This document shows, piece by piece, positions 15,019 through 23,258 of a stretch of DNA of 44,822 bases. Made by a program: the position numbers and the translations under genes. Below the pieces are notes generated by a model, which was not told the DNA's origin, did no database searches, and was given only the letters and a program-made list of their open reading frames with translations. Within the stretch, counting starts at the first letter, position 1; each line of letters starts with the position of its first letter. The DNA comes from DAOTUB01 sp034437455. GTDB lineage: Bacteria > Chloroflexota > Anaerolineae > B4-G1. Where the stretch lies: NCBI GenBank assembly GCA_034437455.1, contig DAOTUB010000030.1, forward strand, positions 1 to 44,822, written 5' to 3'.

Positions 15019-15055
15019 TTTTTTCCTCAATCGGTTCGAGCGCCCAGCCACCAAA

Positions 15056-15089
15056 CAGATGGGAGGGTCGGGGGCCGCCCTCCCATCTG
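15056..15089 (-). terminator. Strong hairpin at the 3' end of cstA, terminator-like
   Basis: A 12-bp perfect stem, CAGATGGGAGGG (15056-15067) with CCCTCCCATCTG (15078-15089), and a 10-nt loop. On the minus strand it lies 16 bp after the cstA stop and is followed by a weak TTT. It probably ends or attenuates cstA transcription before the small-protein/ATPase genes. Confidence 0.65.
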
Positions 15090-15105
15090 CAATATGTTAC
15101 GGCGA

Positions 15106-16824
15106 TCACGCAGCCTCGGCTGCCTCCTCCTTCCGCGGCGCCTGGAGCGCTTTCCAGCCATCTACGATGAGAACCACCGCCGCCACGACCAGCACCAGGG
15201 CAATAATGCCCAGGAGCAGGGAGGCGATAAAGCCCTGGGTCGTGATCTCGGGAGCGCCCAGCTTGCTAAAGTTCACGTAGGCCAGATAAAGCAGCGCAGC
15301 CAGCGTGGTGACGATCATGAAGAACGAAGGATAAAGCGCCCAGGTGTTCTTTCTGCCCTCTGCCCTGAGCCATAACGCGATCAGCAAAAGGGCCAGTCCA
15401 GCCATCAACTGGTTAGAGGCGCCAAAGGCCCCCCAGATGGCCAGCCAGGGAATGATCCAAACGAAGAGCAACGTCAGGAGCAAGGCCACGATGGTGCCCA
15501 CGTGGACGTTCTTCATGGCAGGAATGGCGTCTCCCACCAACTCGGCGCTGGCCACGCGCATGAAGCGCACCACCAGTTGCATAATGGTCAACGCCATGAT
15601 CGTCAAAAAGACGGAGCCATAAGCCGTGCCAAAGGTCTCGGGAATACCGATGCGGCCCAGGAACGCGGCCAACCCTTTAGCAAAGACTCCCAACGCCGCA
15701 CCAGCGCCGCCGGCATCCTGATACCCCTGCCAGCCTCCAAAGGCGACGGTGGCGGTCAGGAAGGCGATGACGGCGAAAGCCATCTCCATGAACATCGCGC
15801 CGCCGCCCACCGGCAGGGCGTCGGTCTCCTGCTCTAACTGGCGAGCTGTGCCAGAGGTCGAAACCAGGCTGTGCCAGCCAGAGATCGCGCCGCAGGCAAT
15901 GGTGACAAAGAGCATCGGCCACAACGGTCCACTGGCGGTAGTGAACTGGGTAAAGACGGGAAAGTCGCCCATCCCCGGACGCCAGATCAACAAGCCAAGC
16001 ACGCCGCCCACCATGCCCAGAGAGACGATCCAGAAGGAGACGTAGTTGACCGGCTGGGCAAAGGACCAGATCGGCAGCACCGCGCCCAGGTAGCAGAAAA
16101 TGATCATGAGCAGGGTGCCCAGGATCTGGGCCTGCGTGTTGCCCATAAAGACAGTGGGAGAGTCGGGAAGGCCGTACAGAGCCGAGAAGATGTTCGACAT
16201 GAACGGCAGGGTGCTGATCCAGATGCCCACGAAGGTGAGCACGACGGTGACGATGGTGGTGATGATGATGTCCTGTTTCCACTTGTAGGTCATCTGACCG
16301 GCCAGGACACCCATCAGAACCACGGCGATCATGCCAAAGGGCACTTTGGGGTTGATCATCAGCGTCTTGCCCACGGCGTTGCCAAAGGCGCCCATGATCA
16401 AGAGCAGGTAAAAGTAGATAAAGATCATCAGGATGTTACGCGCGCGAGGGGAGATGAGTTTGTAACTCAACGCACCCATCGTGTCCCCTTCGCGGCGCAC
16501 GCCCATGATCATTGCGCCATAGTCCTGGACCCAACCGATGAAAAACGTGCCCAGGATAATCCAGACCAGCGCCGGTAGCCAACCCCATTGCACGGCGATG
16601 ACGGGACCGGTGAGAGGCGCCAGTGCGGCGACGGACTTGAACTGATAGCCAAAGAGCACGTTGCGGCTGGCCGGTGTAAAGTCCACTCCGTCCATATACA
16701 TCTTGGCCGGGGTAGCCTTATTGGGGTCAGGTTGAACGATGTTCTCGTTGATGCGCCGTGCGTACACACCGTATCCTATGCCAATGCCTAGTGCTCCCAG
16801 GATCAATACGATAATCGAATTCAT
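15106..16824 (-). CDS. cstA: Carbon starvation protein A family transporter (CstA)
   Basis: A 572-residue polytopic membrane protein with many hydrophobic helices spread through the chain. Recognisable CstA segments include YGVYARRINENIVQPD near the N-terminus, GVDFTPASRNVLFGYQF, LAPLTGPVIAVQWGWLPALVW, GWVQDYGAMIMGVRREG, ISGWHSLVSTSGTARQLE and FGASNQLMAGLALL. CstA proteins are peptide or pyruvate transporters induced by carbon limitation. This is the shorter form (about 570, compared with about 700 in E. coli), common outside enterics. ATG 16822-16824 follows AAAAAGGAGGTAAGC, an excellent site. The C-terminus is cytoplasmic and charged (APRKEEAAEAA). No CRP-type site was identified in the 194 bp upstream. 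Confidence 0.93.
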   Translation of the reverse strand: MNSIIVLILGALGIGIGYGVYARRINENIVQPDPNKATPAKMYMDGVDFTPASRNVLFGYQFKSVAALAPLTGPVIAVQWGWLPALVWIILGTFFIGWVQDYGAMIMGVRREGDTMGALSYKLISPRARNILMIFIYFYLLLIMGAFGNAVGKTLMINPKVPFGMIAVVLMGVLAGQMTYKWKQDIIITTIVTVVLTFVGIWISTLPFMSNIFSALYGLPDSPTVFMGNTQAQILGTLLMIIFCYLGAVLPIWSFAQPVNYVSFWIVSLGMVGGVLGLLIWRPGMGDFPVFTQFTTASGPLWPMLFVTIACGAISGWHSLVSTSGTARQLEQETDALPVGGGAMFMEMAFAVIAFLTATVAFGGWQGYQDAGGAGAALGVFAKGLAAFLGRIGIPETFGTAYGSVFLTIMALTIMQLVVRFMRVASAELVGDAIPAMKNVHVGTIVALLLTLLFVWIIPWLAIWGAFGASNQLMAGLALLLIALWLRAEGRKNTWALYPSFFMIVTTLAALLYLAYVNFSKLGAPEITTQGFIASLLLGIIALVLVVAAVVLIVDGWKALQAPRKEEAAEAA

Positions 16825-17018
16825 CGCTTACCTCCTTTTTGAGAACGGCTAAATGCGGAAAACGGTTATATAGTACAGTACGATTGAGCGCCTATTTGAA
16901 TTCTCTTCGGTTACTGTTTTTTCTATACCTCCTTTTGCCCCCGAATGATGTAACACCGCTCGATGTATATAGAACCCATCAGTCTTGTGACTGTGGGCTA
17001 CGACCACCCCAGTGAGTC

Positions 17019-17672
17019 TCAGTTGTCAATGTGCGTCTTTCCCTCTACCGCGGTTTGGAGATCCGCCAGAAAAGTCCTGCCAGACGCGGCGAGCAACCCG
17101 GCCACACGTATCTGTAGTTGAACGTGTGGGTCAGCCTTGCACCAAGAAAAACGATCCAGATACCTACCATACACCTCCAACCAGGGTTCCAGGGCTGTCA
17201 CTTGTCGTTGAGCGCCGGTCCCGCGATACGCCACACTCAATTCCCCTGGCCCTTTTTGCCACGTCCAGGGCTGTTCCTCTTCTCTGCGCAGCCCTTCCGC
17301 CAGCTTCCCTTTGATTGGCACGATCTCCACCTCGCCTCGACGCGGTGAGCGCAAGGTCGCCCTTATTATAAGCCTATCTCGCTTTCCGCGCAAACGATCC
17401 AGCAACCAAAGCAGCAGAACCTCACGGTTCTCCAGCAACAGGGTGATCTCCAAACGTCGAAAGGGCGGCGCCGCGTGAACGACGTTAACGCGAGCGCCAG
17501 AGGCGGGCGAACCGATCCAGCCAGATTCCCTCTCACCGCCCAGCGCATCCAACCCCCTCTCCAACCAACGAAAAAGGCGCCGTCCACGGCGGCGGTTATA
17601 CAAATATCCGCCACCGTACCACAGCGCCAGAAAGATACACAGTGCGATGCTCGCGACGATTTCTGGATCCAT
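17019..17672 (-). CDS. Hypothetical protein with one N-terminal membrane helix
   Basis: A 217-residue protein not assigned to a family. An N-terminal membrane helix at about 7-25 (VASIALCIFLALWYGGGYLY) is followed by a very basic patch (NRRRGRRLFRWLERG). Then comes a soluble alpha/beta region with strands such as RLEITLLLE, DRLIIRATL and GEVEIVPIKG and a helical C-terminus. There are no catalytic motifs. It lies alone between cstA and the peroxiredoxin gene, all on the minus strand. Start ATG 17670-17672. Confidence 0.65.
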   Translation of the reverse strand: MDPEIVASIALCIFLALWYGGGYLYNRRRGRRLFRWLERGLDALGGERESGWIGSPASGARVNVVHAAPPFRRLEITLLLENREVLLLWLLDRLRGKRDRLIIRATLRSPRRGEVEIVPIKGKLAEGLRREEEQPWTWQKGPGELSVAYRGTGAQRQVTALEPWLEVYGRYLDRFSWCKADPHVQLQIRVAGLLAASGRTFLADLQTAVEGKTHIDN

Positions 17673-17805
17673 ACTCCGAATCCCACCCCTACATTACAAC
17701 ACGCTATGGGCCAGAAGGATACGTCTCAACAACAAATCAGCAGACCGAGCAATCGAGCTACAGCTCACCAACCTAATTGTACCACCACTCTGCTCTTATA
17801 TCAAA

Positions 17806-19002
17806 CTATGGTAAATTTTCCAAGATGGTCTGCGGGTTGGGCCGGTCGCTCGCGCTCTCGCCCACATGGCTCCACACGACGCGCCCATCCGCGCCAATGA
17901 TGAACACGGACGGCGCGGCTAACTTGTCGCCAAGCAAATTATACACGCCGTAGGCTTCGGCCACCTGATGCTGGGGATCGGCCAGCACCGGATAGGCAGC
18001 ATTCGTCGTATTCCGCACCCCATCCACCGATGCCAGAGGTGCAACGGCCAGCGCGATCACCTCTGCCCCGGCCTCTTGGATCGCCGGATACATGTTTTGC
18101 AACCCAACGAGTTGCGTTCGGTCAGGCCCTCAGCCGCATCTCTGGAAAAAGACCATCACCACCGGCCCCTCGGCCAACTGCTCCGACAGCGTGAGCGCGC
18201 CGCCGCCGGCACGCTCGAGGGTGAAATCGGGAGCCTGTTCCGCAACTCCGAGAGCCAAGGCAGACAAAGGAACTTTAGTTGGCGTAGGCAGGGGAGTAGG
18301 CAGAGGAGATGACGCAACCTGGGTCGCGATTGCCGCTTGAGCGTCCGTGATATCCAGCACGGCCTCGTCCTCGAAAATCAACACGTCGGTGCTATCTCGC
18401 TGCTCCCGCAGCCATGCCGTCAGGTTGTGCCCCTGGCTATCCAGAGCCTCCATGGCAGCTTGGACTATCAGCACGCGGGAGATCGCGCGCTCGAACGCGG
18501 CACGGTCGAGTCCTACCGCCTCCAGCGCTTCCACCACAGCAGAGTCAGTCACGCCCAACGCCTGTTCCATCAGAGCGATCCGTTCTTCAACTTGTTCCGT
18601 CGTCGGCGTCTGCTCGGGAGGAAACGCCCGCAACAACAATTCCTCGCTGACGAGCCGCTGCAAAACCGTATCCGGCGGAGGAGCGTTCAGCTCACCCACC
18701 TCACTCACCACGTGGTCGATCAAAACAGCCTCCCGCCAGACGGAATGGGTGATCGAGTATCCACCCACGCTGGCGACGACTGGATCTGGTCTCACCTCTT
18801 CGGTGGGAGTCGGGCTTGGCTCTGGCGCGGGCGTCTTTGTGGGCGGCAACGAGGTAGGCGATGCTGTGGATGGAGGTATCGTTGCCTGAGCGAGCGTGTC
18901 TGGATTCTCCCCCAAAGATGCCACCATCACCAACAGTACAGCTAACAACAGGCAACCAGCACCTGCGATAATCCATATACGGGACGAACTTTTTTGACTC
19001 AT
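17806..19002 (-). CDS. SurA-like/peroxiredoxin fusion with in-frame UGA (candidate selenoprotein)
   Basis: One 398-codon frame, broken only by a TGA at 18130-18132 (codon 291). The N-terminus has a signal-anchor (SRIWIIAGAGCLLLAVLLVM), a Pro/Thr linker and a SurA/PpiC-type chaperone N-domain (about 80-200, SVGGYSITHSVWREAV, LQRLVSEELLLRAF). From about 255 a redoxin domain begins (APDFTLERAGGG, GPVVMVFFQRCG). After the TGA the same frame continues GPDRTQLVGLQNMYP, GAEVIALAV, YPVLADP, AYGVYNLL and PSVFIIGADGRVVW, which is the rest of an AhpC/TSA peroxiredoxin. Aligned by eye to FFRGxWCPxCRxQL, the TGA falls exactly on the peroxidatic Cys. The most economical reading is selenocysteine; a nonsense mutation or sequencing error is the alternative. 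I chose ATG 19000-19002 (AAGGAGAA site); an upstream ATG lies inside the promoter. The product is probably an extracytoplasmic, membrane-anchored peroxidase. Confidence 0.8.
18099..18132 (-). promoter_or_regulatory. Candidate SECIS-like hairpin just after the UGA
   Basis: Reading the mRNA, 14 nt after the UGA (18130-18132) a stem GCAAC/GUUGC (18111-18115 with 18099-18103) closes a 7-nt loop UCGUUGG. An overlapping alternative is ACCGAACG with CGUUGGGU (one mismatch, loop CAACU). Distance and loop size fit bacterial SECIS elements. The stem is short and the usual G at the first two loop positions is absent, so support is moderate. Confidence 0.4.
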
Positions 19003-19034
19003 AAATCGACTTCTCCTTATATTGGGATGGGTGG

Positions 19035-19063
19035 ACTTTATCATGGCTTTTCCAAGTTGTCAA
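19035..19063 (-). promoter_or_regulatory. Promoter of the UGA-containing peroxiredoxin gene
   Basis: On the minus strand TTGACA (19058-19063), 17-nt spacer, TAAAGT (19035-19040). The expected transcript starts about 25-30 nt before the ATG at 19002, which supports that start over the ATG at 19044. Confidence 0.7.
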
Positions 19064-19094
19064 TTCAAGCATCCTGCATCACATTGGGAAGAAT

Positions 19095-19123
19095 TTGACA
19101 AAATACCCTTTTATGCTGATAAT
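19095..19123 (+). promoter_or_regulatory. Promoter of the divergent ATC-hydrolase-like gene
   Basis: TTGACA (19095-19100), 17-nt spacer, GATAAT (19118-19123), 11/12 match. The -10 covers the TTG at 19123, so translation must start further down, at GTG 19150. The two divergent promoters are only about 30 bp apart, so one regulator could control both genes. Confidence 0.75.
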
Positions 19124-19149
19124 TGCCCCAAAGCGATGGGAGGCTTACA

Positions 19150-19971
19150 GTGAAAATTTCGTTTGAGAAAAAGACGCGGGTGCTTCCCCTCCTGGCGATG
19201 GCCTGGGATGGGCAATGGTTCCTCAAGACGTGCGAGGCGTATGGTTGGGAGGAAGCGACGCGACTGAACGCGCAGGTACGGGCCGCCTTTGCGCGCATCG
19301 AGATGAAGACGATGCTGCGCGCGCTGGGCAAGCGCGTGGCCGACGATCTGGCAGACGCGGTCCAGATTATCAACACGTACTTTCAGGATATATTGGCGGC
19401 TGGATTCGACGCCGAATTTACTGTCGAGAAGAAACGAGTCGAGATCGCCGTCACGCGCTGCGCTGCACTCTCTGGCGCAAAACGGGCGAGACTGGAACGA
19501 CACGACCAGGCATGTATCGCCTGTCAGGGATTGTGGCCCGTTTACTTTGAGGTGTTGTTGCCCGACACGGCGGTCGAGGTAGAGATAAAAGAGCAGATGG
19601 GATACGGCGCGCCACAGTGCCATATCGTGATCAGCGAGGAGACTATGATGACAACCGAACGATCCAAACACTCAGTTCTAAGTTCCGAGGGCATTCGCGA
19701 GCTGCTGGAAGGCGGTGTGGATAACTTGAGCGAGGACGAGCGCGCGCTGTTGTTGGCTTTGATCACTGTGGAAACCGAGGCCGGAACGGATCTCGACGAA
19801 GAGGAACGCGCCGCGGTGGAGCAATTAAAAGCTCAGGTGGAAGGGTACGATACCGAGGAACTGGCCCAGGCGATGAAACACCTGGTCACGGCCAAGTCGC
19901 GAGAGGGCCGGAAACTGGAGTGGCCAGGTTTGAAGCAGCGGTTGCGCAAGCTGCGCTCCTTCAAAAAGTAG
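19150..19971 (+). CDS. ATC-hydrolase-like / DUF6125-type protein with acidic C-terminal extension
   Basis: A 273-residue soluble protein, start GTG 19150-19152 with GGGAGG 5 nt upstream. Residues about 1-165 look like the L-2-amino-thiazoline-4-carboxylate hydrolase/DUF6125 group. They comprise helical LLAMAWDGQWFLKTCEAYGW and LNAQVRAAFARIEMKTMLRAL, a beta segment AEFTVEKKRVEIAVTRC, then the Cys-containing CIACQGLWPVYFEVLLP and GYGAPQCHIVIS. The C-terminal third (about 170-273) is acidic and helical (LSEDERALLLALI, DLDEEERAAVEQLKAQVEG) and ends very basic (KQRLRKLRSFKK). The family call is tentative and the substrate unknown. It is divergent from the peroxiredoxin gene, with adjacent promoters. 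It converges on ftsK with only 3 bp between stops and no terminator hairpin. Confidence 0.6.
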   Translation: MKISFEKKTRVLPLLAMAWDGQWFLKTCEAYGWEEATRLNAQVRAAFARIEMKTMLRALGKRVADDLADAVQIINTYFQDILAAGFDAEFTVEKKRVEIAVTRCAALSGAKRARLERHDQACIACQGLWPVYFEVLLPDTAVEVEIKEQMGYGAPQCHIVISEETMMTTERSKHSVLSSEGIRELLEGGVDNLSEDERALLLALITVETEAGTDLDEEERAAVEQLKAQVEGYDTEELAQAMKHLVTAKSREGRKLEWPGLKQRLRKLRSFKK

Positions 19972-19974
19972 CTT

Positions 19975-22188
19975 CTACCAGTCTGTGTCCTCCTCGTCCT
20001 CTGGAGGTTGAAGCAACTGCCGGGCCGCCTGTGGGAAAACCTCGCGCGCTTTCCCGCCCGATGGCTGCGGGCCTACCACATTATGCTCCTCCAGGATGTC
20101 CATGATCCGCGCCGCTCGCGTGTAGCCGATGCGTAGCTTGCGCTGCATCAACGAGACGGAAGCCCGACCTTCGTGCAACAGTAGGTCGACCACATCGGGC
20201 AACAACTCGTCCTCGTACTCTACCGCCTGCTCCTTCTGACGCAGGTCCTCCCACAGCGGTTGTTGCACCACCTTGCCCGTCTCTATCGCCTCGGGCCTGA
20301 CCTGTTCTTTCCAATAACGCACCAACCGACGCAGTTCCTCATTGGAGACAAAGGTGCCCTGCAAACGCATGGGCGTGGGAGAGTCGGGAGATTGGAACAA
20401 CATATCGCCCTGGCCCAGCAAATGTTCGGCGCCACTCATATCGAGGATGACGCGCGAATCCACAGAAGAGGCAACGTTGAAGGCAATACGCGCCGGAAAG
20501 TTCGCCTTGATCAACCCCGTGACCACGTCCACGCTGGGGCGCTGGGTGGCGATCAGCATGTGGATGCCGGTCGCCCGCGCCATCTGCGCGATGCGGCAGA
20601 TCGAACGCTCCACTTCCTGCGGGGCCACCATCATCAGATCGGCCAGCTCGTCCACCACGACCACGATGTACGGGAGTCGTTTTTCGCTCAGAGATAGCGC
20701 AATCCGCTCGTTATAATCGCGGATATTGGTCGCGCGCGTCTCGGAAAAGCGGCGATAGCGACCGTCCATCTCCCCCAGCACCCAGTGGAACACCTTGGTC
20801 ACTCGCTCCATATCCACCACCACTTCAGACAAGAGGTGTGGAACGCCATTGTACCCCGTCAACTCCACTCGCTTGGGGTCGACCATCAAGAACCTGAGCG
20901 TATCGGGCGTGTTCTGCAAGAGCAGGGCGGCGATGATCGAGTTGAGGCAGACCGATTTACCCGATCCGGTAGCGCCGGCGATGAGCATGTGAGGCATAGT
21001 CGCCAGATCGGCGACGACCGGATGCCCAGAAACATCCTGGCCCAGCCCCAACCGCAGCCGCGAATCTATCTTTCGATAGGCTCTCGATTCGATCAGATCG
21101 CGCAGAGCGACCAGTGAGGTTTCGGGATTGGGCACCTCGATACCGATCAATTGCTTGCCAGGGATGGGCGTTTCGATGCGCACCGTCTTGGCCTCCAGGG
21201 CCAGCGCCAGATCGTCGGCCCGCCCGGTGATGTTGCTGACTTTGACCTTTCTTTCCTTGCCGGTTCCCGCATTGATCACGAGAGGCTCGATGCCGAACTG
21301 GGTCACCGTCGGTCCCTGATTGATCTCTCGCACCCGCACCGGCGCGCCCAGGCTTTCCAGGGTCTTTTCGATAATCTTGGCCTGATCGCGCAGGATCGTC
21401 GCGCTGACGTCGTGGTCGTTGCCGGGATCGAGAATCTCATCGAGAGCAGGGAGGTGGAATTGGCGGGCGTCGCCGATCAAGTACGGTTGGGCAGGAGCAG
21501 GGGATGGAGTGGAAGCTCCTGCTGGAGCCGCGGGCGTCTCGCGCTGCGCAAGCAGTTGGTCCAGGGATTGCCCTTGCGCCGCCGGACGCGCCGGCGAAGG
21601 CTCCGTCTGCCTGGAGAAGAGCTGCTCCCGCAGATATCGAGCCGCCTGTAAGGCATCCTCAACCGTGACCTCCAAGGTGAGCGCCAGGACGATCAGCCAG
21701 ATAGTGAGAAGGGCCACGATCAACCCCGCGTTGCCCAACCCTTTCAGCAACGGTCGAGTCAGCATCGCGCCCAGCGAGCCGCCGCCGATGCCGGCCTCGG
21801 CCACCGCCTGGACATCGCCGCCGAATCGGAAAAGCGACGCGATAAAGTGGAGCGTGATCAGCAAGGCCAGGTAGCCCAGCAGCGCCCCCACGCCCTGGAG
21901 CGGGGTCACGGGCAACTGGTCGCCAAAGTCCCGCAGGATGAGCCACAGCCCAAAGGCGCCGAGGAGCAAGGGCAACGGATACGTGCCCCAGCCAAACAGG
22001 CCCCTCAGCCAATCCAGCCACCCGCCCAGGATCACCCCCCGATTGGCGGAGAGAAAGCTGAGGAGCGTCAGGCCCGCGATGGTCATCAGCGCGTAACCCA
22101 AAATGTCGAGCCACTGATCGAATGTCAGATTGACGCTGGGCAGCGCCTCCCACCAATTTGCTTTCTTCCGTTTACGCGAGCGCGTCAT
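19975..22188 (-). CDS. ftsK: DNA translocase FtsK/SpoIIIE
   Basis: A 737-residue DNA translocase that pumps chromosome termini through the division septum. Four or so membrane helices occupy the N-terminus (about 28-190). A Pro/Ala/Gln-rich linker follows, then the FtsK alpha/beta motor with Walker A GATGSGKS near 403-410, FLMVDPKRVEL, Walker B VVVVDELADLMM and ATQRPSVDVVTG. A C-terminal gamma winged helix (VSLMQRKLRIGYTRAARIMD) reads orienting sequences. It is the compact form, shorter than E. coli FtsK because the linker is short. ATG 22186-22188. Genes downstream converge from the other strand. Confidence 0.96.
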   Translation of the reverse strand: MTRSRKRKKANWWEALPSVNLTFDQWLDILGYALMTIAGLTLLSFLSANRGVILGGWLDWLRGLFGWGTYPLPLLLGAFGLWLILRDFGDQLPVTPLQGVGALLGYLALLITLHFIASLFRFGGDVQAVAEAGIGGGSLGAMLTRPLLKGLGNAGLIVALLTIWLIVLALTLEVTVEDALQAARYLREQLFSRQTEPSPARPAAQGQSLDQLLAQRETPAAPAGASTPSPAPAQPYLIGDARQFHLPALDEILDPGNDHDVSATILRDQAKIIEKTLESLGAPVRVREINQGPTVTQFGIEPLVINAGTGKERKVKVSNITGRADDLALALEAKTVRIETPIPGKQLIGIEVPNPETSLVALRDLIESRAYRKIDSRLRLGLGQDVSGHPVVADLATMPHMLIAGATGSGKSVCLNSIIAALLLQNTPDTLRFLMVDPKRVELTGYNGVPHLLSEVVVDMERVTKVFHWVLGEMDGRYRRFSETRATNIRDYNERIALSLSEKRLPYIVVVVDELADLMMVAPQEVERSICRIAQMARATGIHMLIATQRPSVDVVTGLIKANFPARIAFNVASSVDSRVILDMSGAEHLLGQGDMLFQSPDSPTPMRLQGTFVSNEELRRLVRYWKEQVRPEAIETGKVVQQPLWEDLRQKEQAVEYEDELLPDVVDLLLHEGRASVSLMQRKLRIGYTRAARIMDILEEHNVVGPQPSGGKAREVFPQAARQLLQPPEDEEDTDW

Positions 22189-22265
22189 AGTTTAACTGGA
22201 TGCGATTAGATGATACGTTATTCACCGATGGCTGGCAGCATCCAAGCTGCACAGTTCCGCCTGGC

Positions 22266-22670
22266 CTAGTAGGTGATCACGCGAGGCAAGCCCTTCGCTT
22301 CCTCGACCCAACCGCTGACCTGACCCTGGGAAGGCGCCCGGCGAACCAGCTCCTTTTCCTGATTGACCTCCAACAGCTTCTGATAGAGGTTTTCAGGATT
22401 GCGCTGCGCCAGTTCCGGCACGGTGTCGACGCCCGCGCTCTCGAGCAGATCGGCGTATTCCTCGCCCACACCCTTGATGCGGAACAGATCGGCGCGGTTG
22501 ACCCATCCGAGGATCAGCTTCTCACTGATACCCGATTGCTCCACGATCTCCTCGCGGCCCTTGGAGGTCGATCCCTTTTCGAGTAATTCCTCCGTCGTGC
22601 CGATGCCAATGTCCTTGAGTTTCTGAGCATAGACCTCGCCGATGCCTTCAACTTTCGTCAACTTTGTCAT
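22266..22670 (-). CDS. DUF4332 helix-hairpin-helix protein
   Basis: A 134-residue protein made of two HhH-like units: VEGIGEVYAQKLKDIGI (7-23) and IKGVGEEYADLLESAGV (64-80). This is the DUF4332 pattern, where tandem HhH motifs resemble those in DNA-binding and polymerase accessory proteins. A helical tail follows (NPENLYQKLLEVNQEKEL). It is probably a nucleic-acid-binding accessory protein, with function unproven. ATG 22668-22670 follows GAGGAGGAACAAA, a strong site. It lies between ftsK and the universal stress gene, same strand. Confidence 0.82.
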   Translation of the reverse strand: MTKLTKVEGIGEVYAQKLKDIGIGTTEELLEKGSTSKGREEIVEQSGISEKLILGWVNRADLFRIKGVGEEYADLLESAGVDTVPELAQRNPENLYQKLLEVNQEKELVRRAPSQGQVSGWVEEAKGLPRVITY

Positions 22671-22765
22671 TTTGTTCCTCCTCGCTGATAGGATTGTCCG
22701 GTATCACCCGTCCCACTTGATTATAGCACATCTTCCGCTGAGAGGCCACACGGCGTCTTTGCCAC

Positions 22766-23185
22766 CTAGCGCACCACCAACACCGGACAGGTCGCGTGCT
22801 GAATCACCTTCTGGCTGACGCTGCCGAGCAAAAGCCCCTGAAGGCTGCTTCGACCTCGCGCGCCGAGGATGATCAGGTCGGCCTTCCGGGCCTCAGCCAC
22901 CCGGAGGATCGCCTCGGCCATCGGGCCTTCCAGCAGCTCGACTTCGACCGGCACGCCGGCGGCTTCGAACTCTTTCTCCACTTCGTCGATGATCTCCTGC
23001 CCTTGTCCGAGTCGGCGGGCCAGCACGAGGTCGTACTCTCGATAGCCCAATAGATCCGACACAACCGGATAGGCGTGGACGACGTACAACTCGGATTCGT
23101 GGAGCTTGGCCAGGTCGCGCGCGTACGTGAGCGCCTTGCGCGCGTGTTCAGAGCCATCGGTGGCATAGACAATGCACTTGAACAC
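22766..23185 (-). CDS. Universal stress protein (UspA family)
   Basis: A 139-residue single-domain Usp. The N-terminal strand with Asp (IVYATDGSEHARKAL) and the ATP-binding GARGRSSLQGLLLGSVSQKVI (G-x2-G-x9-G-S) are intact, so it should be an ATP-binding Usp. It ends in the usual CPVLVVR. Usp proteins support survival under starvation, oxidative stress or growth arrest. The start is GTG 23183-23185 with AGGAGGTGCATT. A TATAAT -10 lies at 23233-23238 on the minus strand without a good -35. Confidence 0.93.
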   Translation of the reverse strand: MFKCIVYATDGSEHARKALTYARDLAKLHESELYVVHAYPVVSDLLGYREYDLVLARRLGQGQEIIDEVEKEFEAAGVPVEVELLEGPMAEAILRVAEARKADLIILGARGRSSLQGLLLGSVSQKVIQHATCPVLVVR

Positions 23186-23258
23186 AATGCACCTCCTCCT
23201 GTCTAACGGAAAAAAGTGATTCGTCTATGCTGATTATACCACATCTTGCGTCAGGGTT

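Noticed and set aside
17806..19044. Two separate genes: a SurA-like gene stopping at 18130 and a small redoxin from 18102
   Set aside because: The frame, domain and alignment are continuous across the TGA, and the second piece would lack the catalytic segment and a ribosome site.
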